Part shown: in pieces, positions 35,882-49,192 of the stretch
How the letters are laid out: each line of letters starts with the position of its first letter
Position numbering within the stretch: position 1 is the first letter of the stretch
Source: Ptiloglossa arizonensis
Lineage: Eukaryota > Arthropoda > Insecta > Hymenoptera > Colletidae
Assembly: GCF_051014685.1 (NCBI RefSeq)
Contig: NW_027478443.1
Coordinates: 124,001-188,000 of the forward strand
Reading direction: 5' to 3'
DNA: 64,000 bases
The notes under the pieces: model-generated
Told to the model about the DNA's origin: nothing
The model's input: only the letters and a program-made list of their open reading frames with translations
Databases searched by the model: none
Program-made: the position numbers and the translations under genes

Positions 35882-38800
35882 TCGTTCGCGAGATATGGGA
35901 GTTTGAAGCCAAGAAATGGTTAAGAAGACAACAAAGTTTTCGCACTTCTGCTGCTCCAAACGCTTAACCAGAATGGCCTAGGGAAAAAATACACATACCG
36001 TTGTAATCGGGCGAGTTTCTACTTTCAGATGCAATAGGAATTTTTGGGTTAGGTCAATCCGTTCGCGAGATATGGGAGTTTGAAACCAAGAAATGGTTGA
36101 AAAGGCAAAACATTTTTCGCAATTCTGCTGATCCAAACGCTTAACCAGAATGGCCTAGGGAAAAAATACACATACCGTTGTAATCGGGCGAGTTTCTACT
36201 TTCAGACGCAACAGGAATTTTTGGGATAAGTCAATTCGTTCGCGAGATATGGGAGTTTGAAGCCAAGAAATGGTTAAGAAGACAACAAAGTTTTCGCACT
36301 TCTGCTGCTCCTAACGCTTAACCAGAATGGGCTAGGGAAAAAACACACATACCGTTGTAATCGTGCGAGTTTCTACTTTCACAAGCAACAGGAATTTTTG
36401 GGATAAGTCAATTCGTTCGCGAGATATGGGAGTTTGAAGCCAAGAAATGGTTAAGAAGACAACAAAGTTTTCGCACTTCTGCTGCTCCAAACGCTTAACC
36501 AGAATGGCCTAGGGAAAAAATACACATACCGTTGTAATCGGGCGAGTTTCTACTTTCAGATGCAATAGGAATTTTTGGGTTGGGTCAATCCGTTCGCGAG
36601 ATATGGGAGTTTGAAACCAAGAAATGGTTGAAAAGGCAAAACATTTTTCGCAATTCTGCTGATCCAAACGCTTAACCAGAATGGCCTAGGGAAAAAATAC
36701 ACATACCGTTGTAATCGGGCGAGTTTCTACTTTCAGACGCAATAGGAATTTTTGGGTTAGGTCAATCCGTTCGCGAGATATAGGAGTTTGAAGCCAAGAA
36801 ATGGTTGAGAAGGCAAAAAATTTTTCGCAATTCTGCTGCTCCAAACGCTTAACCAGAATGGCCTAGGGAAAAAATACACATACCTTTGTAATCAGGCGAG
36901 TTTCTACTTTCAGACGCAACAGGAATTTTTGGGTTAGGGCAATCCGTTCGCAAGATATAGGATTTTGAAGCCAAGAAATGGTTGAGAAGGCAAAAAATTT
37001 TTCGCAATTCTGCTCCTCCAAACGCTTAACCAGAATGGGCTAGGGAAAAAACACACATACCGTTGTAATCGGGCGAGTTTCTACTTTCACAAGCAACAGG
37101 AATTTTTGGGATAAGTCAATTCGTTCGCAGGATATGGGAGTTTGAAGCCAAGAAATGGTCAAGAAGACAACAAAGTTTTCGCACTTCTGCTGCTCCAAAC
37201 GCTTAACCAGAATGGCCTACGGAAAAAATACACATACCGTTGTAATCGGGCGAGTTTCTACTTTCAGATGCAATAGGAATTTTTGGGTTAGGTCAATCCG
37301 TTCGCGAGATATGGGACTTTGAAACCAAGAAATGGTTGAAAAGGCAAAACATTTTTCGCAATTCTCCTGCTCCAAACGCTTAACCAGAATGGTCTAGGGA
37401 AAAAATACACATACCTTTGTAATCGGGCGAGTTTCTACTTTCAGACGCAACAGGAATTTTTGGGTTAGGTCAATCCGTTCGCGAGATATAGGAGTTTGAA
37501 GCCAAGAAATGGTTGAGAAGGCAAAAAATTTTTCGCAATTCTGCTGCTCCAAACGCTTAACCAGAATGGCCTAGGGAAAAAATACACATACCGTTGTAAT
37601 CGGGCGAGTTTCTACTTTCAGACGCAACAGGAATTTTTGGGTTAGGCCAATCCGTTCGCGAGATATGGGAGTTTGAAGCCAAGAAATGGTTGAGAGGGCA
37701 AAAATTTTTCGCAATTCTCCTGCTCCAATCGCTTAACCAGAATGGGCTAGGGAAAAAACACACATACCGTTGTAATCGTGCGAGTTTCTACTTTCACAAG
37801 CAAAAGGAATTTTTGGGATAAGTCAATTCGTTCGCGAGATATGGGAGTTTGAAGCCAAGAAATGGTTAAGAAGACAACAAAGTTTTCGCACTTCTGCTGC
37901 TCCAAACGCTTAACCAGAAAGGCCTTGGGATAAAATACACATACCGTTGTAATCGGGCGAGTTTCTACTTTCAGATGCAATAGGAATTTTTGGGTTAGGT
38001 CAATCCGTTCGCGAGATATGGGAGTTTGAATCCAAGAAATGGTTGAAAAGGCAAAACATTTTTCGCAATTCTGCTGATCCAAACGCTTAACCAGAATGGC
38101 CTAGGGAAAAAATACACATACCGTTGTAATCGGGCGAGTTTCTACTTTCAGACGCAATAGGAATTTTTGGGTTAGGTCAATCCGTTCGCGAGATATAGGA
38201 GTTTGAAGCCAAGAAATGGTTGAGAAGGCAAAAAATTTTTCGCAATTCTGCTGCTCCAAACGCTTAACCAGAATGGCCTAAGGAAAAAATACACATACCG
38301 TTGTAATCGGGCGAGTTTCTACTTTCAGATGCAATAGGAATTTCTGGGTTAGGTCAATCCGTTCGCGAGATATGGGACTTTGAAGCTAAGAAATGGTTGA
38401 GAAGACAACAAATTTTTCGCAACTCTGCTACTCCAAACGCTTAACCAGAATGATCTAGGGAAAAATACACATACCTTTGTGATCGGGCGAGTTTCTACTT
38501 TCAGACGCAACAGGAATTTTTGGGTTAGGCCAATCCGTTCGCGAGATATGGGAGTTTGAAGCCAAGAAATGGTTGAGAAGGCAAAAATTTTTCGCAATTC
38601 TCCTGCTCCAAACGCTTAACCAGAATGGGCTAGGGAAAAAATACACATACCTTTGTAATTGGGCGAGTTTCTACTTTCAGACGCAACAGGAATTTTTGGG
38701 TTAGGTCAATCCGTTCGCGAGATATAGGAGTTTGAAGCCAAGAAATGGTTGAGAAGGCAAAAAATTTTTCGCAATTCTGCTGCTCCAAACGCTTAACCAG

Positions 38801-41800
38801 AATGGCCTAGGGAAAAAATACACATACCGTTGTAATCGGAAGAGTTTCTACTTTCAGACGCAACAGGAATTTTTGGGTTAGGCCAATCCGTTCGCGAGAT
38901 ATGGGAGTTTGAAGCCAAGAAATGATTGAGAAGGCAAAAATTTTTCGCAATTCTCCTGCTCCAAACGCTTAACCAGAATGGGCTAGGGAAAAACACACAT
39001 ACCGTTGTAATCGGGCGAGTTTCTACTTTCAGAAGCAACAGGAATTTTTGGGATAAGTCAATTCGTTCGCGAGATATGGGAGTTTGAAGCCAAGAAATGG
39101 TTAAGAAGACAACAAAGTTTTCGCACTTCTGCTGCTCCAAACGCTTAACCAGAATGGCCTAGGGAAAAAATACACATACCGTTGTAATCGGGCGAGTTTC
39201 TACTTTCAGATGCAACAGGAATTTTTGGGTTAGGTCAATCCGTTCGCGAGATATGCGAGTTTGAAACCAAGAAATGGTTGAGAAGGCAAAACATTTTTCG
39301 CAATTCTGCTGATCCAAACGCTTAACCAGAATGGCCTAAGGAAAAAATACACATACCGTTGTAATCGGGCGAGTTTCTACTTTCAGATGCAATAGGAATT
39401 TCTGGGTTAGGTCAATCCGTTCGCGAGATATGGGACTTTGAAGCTAAGAAATGGTTGAGAAGACAACAAATTTTTCGCAACTCTGCTACTCCAAACGCTT
39501 AACCAGAATGATCTAGGGAAAAATACACATACCTTTGTGATCGGGCGAGTTTCTACTTTCAGACGCAACAGGAATTTTTGGGTTAGGCCAATCCGTTCGC
39601 GAGATATGGGAGTTTGAAGCCAAGAAATGGTTGAGAAGGCAAAAATTTTTCGCAATTCTCCTGCTCCAAACGCTTAACCAGAATGGGCTAGGGAAAAAAT
39701 ACACATACCGTTGTAATCGGGCGAGTTTCTACTTTCAGACGCAATAGGAATTTTTGGGTTAGGTCAATCCGTTCGCGAGATATAGGAGTTTGAAGCCAAG
39801 AAATGGTTGAGAAGGCAAAAAATTTTTCGCAATTCTGCTGCTCCAAACGCTTAACCAGAATGGCCTAGGGAAAAAATACACATACCGTTGTAATCGGGCG
39901 AGTTTCTACTTTCAGACGCAATAGGAATTTTTGGATTAGGTCAATCCGTTCGCGAGATATGGGAGTTTGAAGCCAAGAAAAGGTTGAGAAGGCAAAACAT
40001 TTTTCGCAAATCTGCTGATCCAAACGCTTAACCAGAATGGCCTAGGGAAAAACACACATACCGTTGTAATCGGGCGAGTTTCTACTTTCACAAGCAACAG
40101 GAATTTTTGGGATAAGTCAATTCGTTCGCGAGATATGGGAGTTTGAAGCCAAGAAATGGTTAAGAAGACAACAAAGTTTTCGCACTTCTGCTGCTCCAAA
40201 CGCTTAACCAGAATGGCCTAGGGAAAAAATACAGATACCGTTGTAATCGGGCGAGTTTCTACTTTCAGATGCAATAGGAATTTTTGGGTTAGGTCAATCC
40301 GTTCGCGAGATATGCGAGTTTGAAACCAAGAAATGGTTGAGAAGGCAAAACATTTTTCGCAATTCTGCTGATCCAAACGCTTAACCAGAATGGCCTAAGG
40401 AAAAAATACACATACCGTTGTAATCGGGCGAGTTTCTACTTTCAGATGCAATAGGAATTTTTGGGTTAGGTCAATCCGTTCGCGAAATATGGGACTTTGA
40501 AGCTAAGAAAGGGTTGAGAAGACAACAAATTTTTCGCAACTCTGCTGCTCCAAGCGCTTAACCAGAATGGCCTAGGGAAAAAATACACATACCGTTGTAA
40601 TCGGACGAGTTTCTACTTTCAGACGCAACAGGAATTTTTGGGTTAGGCCAATCCGTTCGCGAGATATGGGAGTTTGAAGCCAAGAAATGGTTGAGAAGGC
40701 AAAAATTTTTCGCAATTCTCCTGCTTCAAACGCTTAACCAGAATGGGCTAGGGAAAAACACACATACCGTTGTAATCGGGCGAGTTTCTACTTTCACAAG
40801 CAACAGGAATTTTTGGGATAAGTCAATTCGTTCGCGAGATATGGGAGTTTGAAGCCAAGAAATGGTTAAGAAGACAACAAAGTTTTCGCACTTCTGCTGC
40901 TCCAAACGCTTAACCAGAATGGCCTAGGGAAAAAATACACATACCGTTGTAATCGGGCGAGTTTCTACTTTCAGATGCAATAGGAATTTTTGGGTTAGGT
41001 CAATCCGTTCGCGAGATATGCGAGTTTGAAACCAAGAAATGGTTGAGAAGGCAAAACATTTTTCGCAATTCTGCTGATCCAAACGCTTAACCAGAATGGC
41101 CTAAGGAAAAAATACACATACCGTTGTAATCGGGCGAGTTTCTACTTTCAGATGCAATAGGAATTTCTGGGTTAGGTCAATCCGTTCGCGAGATATGGGA
41201 CTTTGAAGCTAAGAAATGGTTGAGAAGACAACAAATTTTTCGCAACTCTGCTACTCCAAACGCTTAACCAGAATGATCTAGGGAAAAATACACATACCTT
41301 TGTAATCGGGCGAGTTTCTACTTTCAGACGCAACAGGAATTTTTGGGTTAGGCCAATCCGTTCGCGAGATATGGGAGTTTGAAGCCAAGAAATGGTTGAG
41401 AAGGCAAAAATTTTTCGCAATTCTCCTGCTCCAAACGCTTAACCAGAATGGGCAAGGGAAAAAACACACATACCGTTGTAATCGGGCGAGTTTCTACTTT
41501 CACAAGCAACAGGAATTTTTGGGATAAGTCAATTCGTTCGCGAGATATGGGAGTTTGAAGCCAAGAAATGGTTAAGAAGACAACAAGGTTTTCGCACTTC
41601 TGCTGCTCCAAACGCTTAACCAGAATGGCCTAGGGAAAAAATACACATACCGTTGTAATCGGGCGAGTTTCTGCTTTCAGATGCAATAGGAATTTTTGGG
41701 TTAGGTCAATCCGTTCGCGAGATATGGGACTTTGAAGCTAAGAAATGGTTGAGAAGACAACAAATTTTTCGCATCTCTGCTGCTCCAAACGCTTAACCAG

Positions 41801-43138
41801 AATGGTCTAGGGAGAAAATACACATACCTTTGTAATCGGGCGAGTTTCTACTTTCACAAGCAACAGGAATTTTTGGGATAAGTCAATTCGTTCGCGAGAT
41901 ATGGGAGTTTGAAGCCAAGAAATGGTTAAGAAGACAACAAAGTTTTCGCACTTCTGCTGCTCCAAACGCTTAACCAGAATGGCCTAGGGAAAAAATACAC
42001 ATACCGTTGTAATCGGGCGAGTTTCTACTTTCAGACGCAACAGGAATTTTTGGGTTAGGCCAATCCGTTCGCGAGATATGGGAGTTTGAAGCCAAGAAAT
42101 GGTTGAGATGGCAAAAATTTTTCGCAATTCTCCTGCTCCAAACGCTTAACCAGAATGGGCTAGGGAAAAAACACACATACCGTTGTAATCGTACGAGTTT
42201 GTACTTTCACAAGCAACAGGAATTTTTGGGATAAGTCAATTCGTTCGCGAGATATGGGAGTTTGAAGCCAAGAAATGGTTAAGAAGACAACAAAGTTTAC
42301 GCACTTCTGCTGCTCCAAACGCGTAACCAGAATGGCCTAGGGAAAAAATACACATACCGTTGTAATCGGGCGAGTTTCTACTTTCAGATGCAATAGGAAT
42401 TTTTGGGTTAGGTCAATCCGTTCACGAGATATGGGAGTTTGAAACCAAGAAATGGTTGAAAAGGCAAAACATTTTTCGCAATTCTGCTGATCCAAACGCT
42501 TAACCAGAATGGCCTAGGGAAAAAATACACATACCGTTGTAATCGGGCGTGTTTCTACTTTCAGACGCAATAGGAATTTTTGGGTTAGGTCAATCCGTTC
42601 GCGAGATATAGGAGTTTGAAGCCAAGAAATGTTTGAGAAGGCAAAAAATTTTTCGCAATTCTGCTGCTCCAAACGCTTAACCAGAATGGCCTAGGGAAAA
42701 AATACACATACCGTTGTAATCGGGCGAGTTTCTACTTTCAGACGCAACAGGAATTTTTGGGTTAGGCCAATCCGTTCGCGAGATATGGGAGTTTGAAGCC
42801 AAGAAATGGTTGAGAAGGCAAAAATTTTTCGCAATTCTCCTGCTCCAAACGCTTAACCAGAATGGGCTAGGGAAGAAACACACATACCGTTGTAATCGGG
42901 CGAGTTTCTACTTTCACAAGCAACAGGAATTTTTGGGATAAGTCAATTCGTTCGCGAGATATGGGAGTTTGAAGCCAAGAAATGGTTAAGAAGACAACAA
43001 AGTTTTCGCACTTCTGCTGCTCCAAACGCTTAACCAGAATGGCCTAGGGAAAAAATACACATACCGTTGTAATCGGGCGAGTTTCTACTTTCAGATGCAA
43101 TAGGAATTTTTGGGTTAGGTCAATCCGTTCGCGAGATA
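35882..43138 (+). repeat. Block B, copy 2 (one monomer shorter)
   Basis: Homologous to 28640-36072, but it lacks one monomer present at about 30130-30300 in copy 1 (the one with ttctgctttcag and gggactatgaag). Similarity ends at 43138-43139, where gatatgggagtttgaaacc becomes gatacgggagtttggaccc. Confidence 0.9.
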
Positions 43139-43143
43139 CGGGA
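43127..43143 (+). other. Exact CENP-B-box-like motif
   Basis: GTTCGCGAGATACGGGA. The defining C (43139) lies at the point where block B similarity ends. Confidence 0.6.
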
Positions 43144-44954
43144 GTTTGGACCCAAGAAATGGTTGAGAAGGCAAAACATTTTTCGCAATTCTCCTGCTCC
43201 AATCGCTTAACCAGAATGAGCTAGGGAAAAAACACACATACCGTTGTAATCGTGCGAGTTTCTACTTTCACAAGCAAAAGGAATTTTTGGGATAAGTCAA
43301 TTCGTTCGCGAGATATGGGAGTTTGAAGCCAAGAAATGGTTAAGAAGACAACAAAGTTTTCGCACTTCTGCTGCTCCAAACGCTTAACCAGAATGGCCTT
43401 GGGATAAAATACACATACCGTTGTAATCGGGCGAGTTTCTACTTTCAGATGCAATAGGAATTTTTGGGTTAGGTCAATCCGTTCGCGAGATATGGGAGTT
43501 TGAAACCAAGAAATGGTTGAAAAGGCAAAACATTTTTCGCAATTCTGCTGATCCAAACGCTTAACCAGAATGGCCTAGGGAAAAAATACACATACCGTTG
43601 TAATCGGGCGAGTTTCTACTTTCAGACGCAATAGGAATTTTTGGGTTAGGTCAATCCGTTCGCGAGATATAGGAGTTTGAAGCCAAGAAATGGTTGAGAA
43701 GGCAAAAAATTTTTCGCAATTCTGCTGCTCCAAACGCTTAACCAGAATGGCCTAGGGAAAAAATACACATACCGTTGTAATCGGGCGAGTTTCTACTTTC
43801 AGACGCAACAGGAATTTTTGGGATAGGCCAATCCGTTCGCGAGATATGGGAGTTTGAAGCCAAGAAATGGTTGAAAAGGCAAAACATTTTTCGCAATTCT
43901 GCTGATCCAAACGCTTAACCAGAATGGCCTAGGGAAAAAATACACATACCGTTGTAATCGGACGAGTTTCTACTTTCAGACGCAGCAGGAATTTTTGTGT
44001 TTGGTCAATCCGTTTGCGAGATATGGGACTTTGAAGCTAAGAAATGGTTGAGAAGACAACAAATTTTTCGCAACTCTGCTGCTCCAAACGCTTAACCAGA
44101 ATGGTCTAGGGAAAAAATACACATACCGTTGTAATCGGGCGAGTTTCTGCTTTCAGACGCAATAGAAATTTTTGGATTAGGTCAATCCGTTCGCGAAATA
44201 TGGGACTTTGAAGCTAAGAAAGGGTTGAGAAGACAACAAATTTTTCGCAACTCTGCTGCTCCAAACGCTTAACGAGAATGGGCTAGGGAAGAAACACACA
44301 TACCGTTGTAATCGGGCGAGTTTCTACTTTCACAAGCAACAGGAATTTTTGGGATAAGTCAATTCGTTCGCGAGATATGGGAGTTTGAAGCCAAGAAATG
44401 GTTAAGAAGACAACAAAGTTTTCGCACTTCTGCTGCTCCAAACGCTTAACCAGAATGGCCTAGGGAAAAAATACACATACCGTTGTAATCCGGCGAGTTT
44501 CTACTTTCAGACGCAATAGGAATTTTTGGATTAGGTCAATCCGTTCGCGAGATATGGGAGTTTGAAGCCAAGAAAAGGTTGAGAAGGCAAAACATTTTTC
44601 GCAAATCTGCTGATCCAAACGCTTAACCAGAATGGCCTAGGGAAAAAATACACATACCGTTGTAATCGGGCGAGTTTCTACTTTCAGATGCAATAGGAAT
44701 TTTTGGGTTAGGTCAATCCGTTCGCGAAATATGGGACTTTGAAGCTAAGAAAGGGTTGAGAAGACAACAAATTTTTCGCAACTCTGCTGCTCCAAGCGCT
44801 TAACCAGAATGGTCTAGGGAAAAAATACACATACCTTTGTAATCGGGCGAGTTTCTACTTTCAGACGCAACAGGAATTTTTGGGTTAGGTCAATCCGTTC
44901 GCGAGATATAGGAGTTTGAAGCCAAGAAATGGTTGAGAAGGCAAAAAATTTTTC
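43139..44954 (+). repeat. Satellite mosaic between blocks B and C
   Basis: About ten monomers of mixed subtypes. The first part resembles 22994-23230 and 37,750-38,090 (ccaatcgc, cgtgcgag, gcaaaagg, ccttgggat). Later monomers carry cgcagcagg with tgtgtttgg, and gcgaaatatggg with aagaaaggg. Private variants include aacgagaatggg (44270) and atccggcgag (44488). No gene. Confidence 0.85.
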
Positions 44955-47900
44955 GCAATTCTGCTGCTCCAAACGCTTAACCAGAATGGCCTAGGGAAAA
45001 AATACACATACCGTTGTAATCGGACGAGTTTCTACTTTCAGACGCAACAGGAATTTTTGGGTTAGGCCAATCCGTTCGCGAGATATGGGAGTTTGAAGCC
45101 AAGAAATGGTTGAGAAGGCAAAAATTTTTCGCAATTCTCCTGCTCCAAACGCTTAACCAGAATGGGCTAGGGAAAAACACACATACCGTTGTAATCGGGC
45201 GAGTTTCTACTTTCACAAGCAACAGGAATTTTTGGGATAAGTCAATTCGTTCGCGAGATATGGGAGTTTGAAGCCAAGAAATGGTTAAGAAGACAACAAA
45301 GTTTTCGCACTTCTGCTGCTCCAAACGCTTAACCAGAATGGCCTAGGGAAAAAATACACATACCGTTGTAATCGGGCGAGTTTCTACTTTCAGATGCAAT
45401 AGGAATTTTTGGGTTAGGTCAATCCGTTCGCGAGATATGCGAGTTTGAAACCAAGAAATGGTTGAGAAGGCAAAACATTTTTCGCAATTCTGCTGATCCA
45501 AACGCTTAACCAGAATGGCCTAAGGAAAAAATACACATACCGTTGTAATCGGGCGAGTTTCTACTTTCAGATGCAATAGGAATTTTTGGGTTAGGTCAAT
45601 CCGTTCGCGAAATATGGGACTTTGAAGCTAAGAAAGGGTTGAGAAGACAACAAATTTTTCGCAACTCTGCTGCTCCAAGCGCTTAACCAGAATGGTCTAG
45701 GGAAAAAATACACATACCTTTGTAATCGGGCGAGTTTCTACTTTCAGACGCAACAGGAATTTTTGGGTTAGGTCAATCCGTTCGCGAGATATAGGAGTTT
45801 GAAGCCAAGAAATGGTTGAGAAGGCAAAAAATTTTTCGCAATTCTGCTGCTCCAAACGCTTAACCAGAATGGCCTAGGGAAAAAATACACATACCGTTGT
45901 AATCGGAAGAGTTTCTACTTTCAGACGCAACAGGAATTTTTGGGTTAGGCCAATCCGTTCGCGAGATATGGGAATTTGAAGCCAAGAAATGGTTGAGAAG
46001 GCAAAAATTTTTCGCAATTCTCCTGCTCCAAACGCTTAACCAGAATGGGCTAGGGAAAAACACACATACCGTTGTAATCGGGCGAGTTTCTACTTTCACA
46101 AGCAACAGGAATTTTTGGGATAAGTCAATTCGTTCGCGAGATATGGGAGTTTGAAGCCAAGAAATGGTTAAGAAGACAACAAAGTTTTCGCACTTCTGCT
46201 GCTCCAAACGCTTAACCAGAATGGCCTAGGGAAAAAATACACATACCGTTGTAATCGGGCGAGTTTCTACTTTCAGATGCAATAGGAATTTTTGGGTTAG
46301 GTCAATCCGTTCGCGAGATATGCGAGTTTGAAACCAAGAAATGGTTGAGAAGGCAAAACATTTTTCGCAATTCTGCTGATCCAAACGCTTAACCAGAATG
46401 GCCTAAGGAAAAAATACACATACCGTTGTAATCGGGCGAGTTTCTACTTTCAGATGCAATAGGAATTTCTGGGTTAGGTCAATCCGTTCGCGAGATATGG
46501 GACTTTGAAGCTAAGAAATGGTTGAGAAGACAACAAATTTTTCGCAACTCTGCTACTCCAAACGCTTAACCAGAATGATCTAGGGAAAAATACACATACC
46601 TTTGTAATCGGGCGAGTTTCTACTTTCAGACGCAACAGGAATTTTTGGTTAGGCCAATCCGTTCGCGAGATATGGGAGTTTGAAGCCAAGAAATGGTTGA
46701 GAAGGCAAAAATTTTTCGCAATTCTCCTGCTCCAAACGCTTAACCAGAATGGGCTAGGGAAAAAATACACATACCGTTGTAATCGGGCGAGTTTCTACTT
46801 TCAGACGCAATAGCAATTTTTGGGTTAGGTCAATCCGTTCGCGAGATATAGGAGTTTGAAGCCAAGAAATGGTTGAGAAGGCAAAAAATTTTTCGCAATT
46901 CTGCTGCTCCAAACGCTTAACCAGAATGGCCTAGGGAAAAAATACACATACCGTTGTAATCGGGCGAGTTTCTACTTTCAGATGCAATAGGAATTTTTGG
47001 ATTAGGTCAATCCGTTCGCGAGATATGGGAGTTTGAAGCCAAGAAAAGGTTGAGAAGGCAAAACATTTTTCGCAAATCTGCTGATCCAAACGCTTAACCA
47101 GAATGGCCTAGGGAAAAACACACATACCGTTGTAATCGGGCGAGTTTCTACTTTCACAAGCAACAGGAATTTTTGGGATAAGTCAATTCGTTCGCGAGAT
47201 ATGGGAGTTTGAAGCCAAGAAATGGTTAAGAAGACAACAAAGTTTTCGCACTTCTGCTGCTCCAAACGCTTAACCAGAATGGCCTAGGGAAAAAATACAG
47301 ATACCGTTGTAATCGGGCGAGATTCTACTTTCAGATGCAATAGGAATTTTTGGGTTAGGTCAATCCGTTCGCGAGATATGCGAGTTTGAAACCAAGAAAT
47401 GGTTGAGAAGGCAAAACATTTTTCGCAATTCTGCTGATCCAAACGCTTAACCAGAATGGCCTAAGGAAAAAATACACATACCGTTGTAATCGGGCGAGTT
47501 TCTACTTTCAGATGCAATAGGAATTTTTGGGTTAGGTCAATCCGTTCGCGAAATATGGGACTTTGAAGCTAAGAAAGGGTTGAGAAGACAACAAATTTTT
47601 CGCAACTCTGCTGCTCCAAGCGCTTAACCAGAATGGCCTAGGGAAAAAATACACATACCGTTGTAATCGGACGAGTTTCTACTTTCAGACGCAACAGGAA
47701 TTTTTGGGTTAGGCCAATCCGTTCGCGAGATATGGGAGTTTGAAGCCAAGAAATGGTTGAGAAGGGAAAAATTTTTCGCAATTCTCCTGCTCCAAACGCT
47801 TAACCAGAATGGGCTAGGGAAAAACACACATACCGTTGTAATCGGGCGAGTTTCTACTTTCACAAGCAACAGGAATTTTTGGGATAAGTCAATTCGTTCG

Positions 47901-49192
47901 CGTGATATGGGAGTTTGAAGCCAAGAAATGGTTAAGAAGACAACAAAGTTTTCGCACTTCTGCTGCTCCAAACGCTTAACCAGAATGGCCTAGGGAAAAA
48001 ATACACATACCGTTGTAATCGGGCGAGTTTCTACTTTCAGATGCAATAGGAATTTTTGGGTTAGGTCAATCCGTTCGCGAGATATGCGAGTTTGAAACCA
48101 AGAAATGGTTGAGAAGGCAAAACATTTTTCGCAATTCTGCTGATCCAAACGCTTAACCAGAATGGCCTAAGGAAAAAATACACATACCGTTGTAATCGGG
48201 CGAGTTTCTACTTTCAGATGCAATAGGAATTTCTGGGTTAGGTCAATCCGTTCGCGAGATATGGGACTTTGAAGCTAAGAAATGGTTGAGAAGACAACAA
48301 ATTTTTCGCAACTCTGCTGCTCCAAACGCTTAACCAGAATGGTCTAGGGAAAAAATACACATACCTTTGTAATCGGGCGAGTTTCTACTTTCAGACGCAA
48401 CAGGAATTTTTGGGTTAGGTCAATCCGTTCGCGAGATATAGGAGTTTGAAGCCAAGAAATGGTTGAGAAGGCAAAAAATTTTTCGCAATTCTGCTGCTCC
48501 AAACGCTTAACCAGAATGGCCTAGGGAAAAAATACACATACCGTTGTAATCGGGCGAGTTTCTACTTTCAGACGCAACAGGAACTTTTGGGTTAGGCCAA
48601 TCCGTTCGCGAGATATGGGAGTTTGAAGCCAAGAAATGGTTAAGAAGACAACAAAGTTTTCGCAATTCTGCTGATCCAAACGCTTAACCAGAATGGCCTA
48701 GGGAAAAAATACACATACCGTTGTAATCGGGCGAGTTTCTGCTTTCAGATGCAATAGGAATTTTTGGGTTAGGTCAATCCGTTCGCGAGATATGGGACTT
48801 TGAAGCTAAGAAATGGTTGAGAAGACAACAAATTTTTCGCATCTCTGCTGCTCCAAACGCTTAACCAGAATGGTCTAGGGAGAAAATACACATACCTTTG
48901 TAATCGGGCGAGTTTCTACTTTCACAAGCAACAGGAATTTTTGGGATAAGTCAATTCGTTCGCGAGATATGGGAGTTTGAAGCCAAGAAATGGTTAAGAA
49001 GACAACAAAGTTTTCGCACTTCTGCTGCTCCAAACGCTTAACCAGAATGGCCTAGGGAAAAAATACACATACCGTTGTAATCGGGCGAGTTTCTACTTTC
49101 AGATGCAATAGGAATTTTTGGGTTAGGTCAATCCGTTCGCGAGATACGGGAGTTTGAACCCAAGAAATGGTTGAGAAGGCAAAACATTTTTC
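44955..49192 (+). repeat. Block C, copy 1 (4,238 bp, 24 monomers)
   Basis: Repeats at offset 4,238 (for example, cggaagag at 45904 and 50142). It includes an internal five-monomer duplication at offset 883 (44977 and 45860) and a monomer lacking one G (tttttggttaggcc, about 46645). The same G deletion is present in copy 2. Confidence 0.87.
49135..49151 (+). other. Exact CENP-B-box-like motif
   Basis: GTTCGCGAGATACGGGA in a monomer continuing with gtttgaacccaag, at the end of block C copy 1. Confidence 0.6.
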
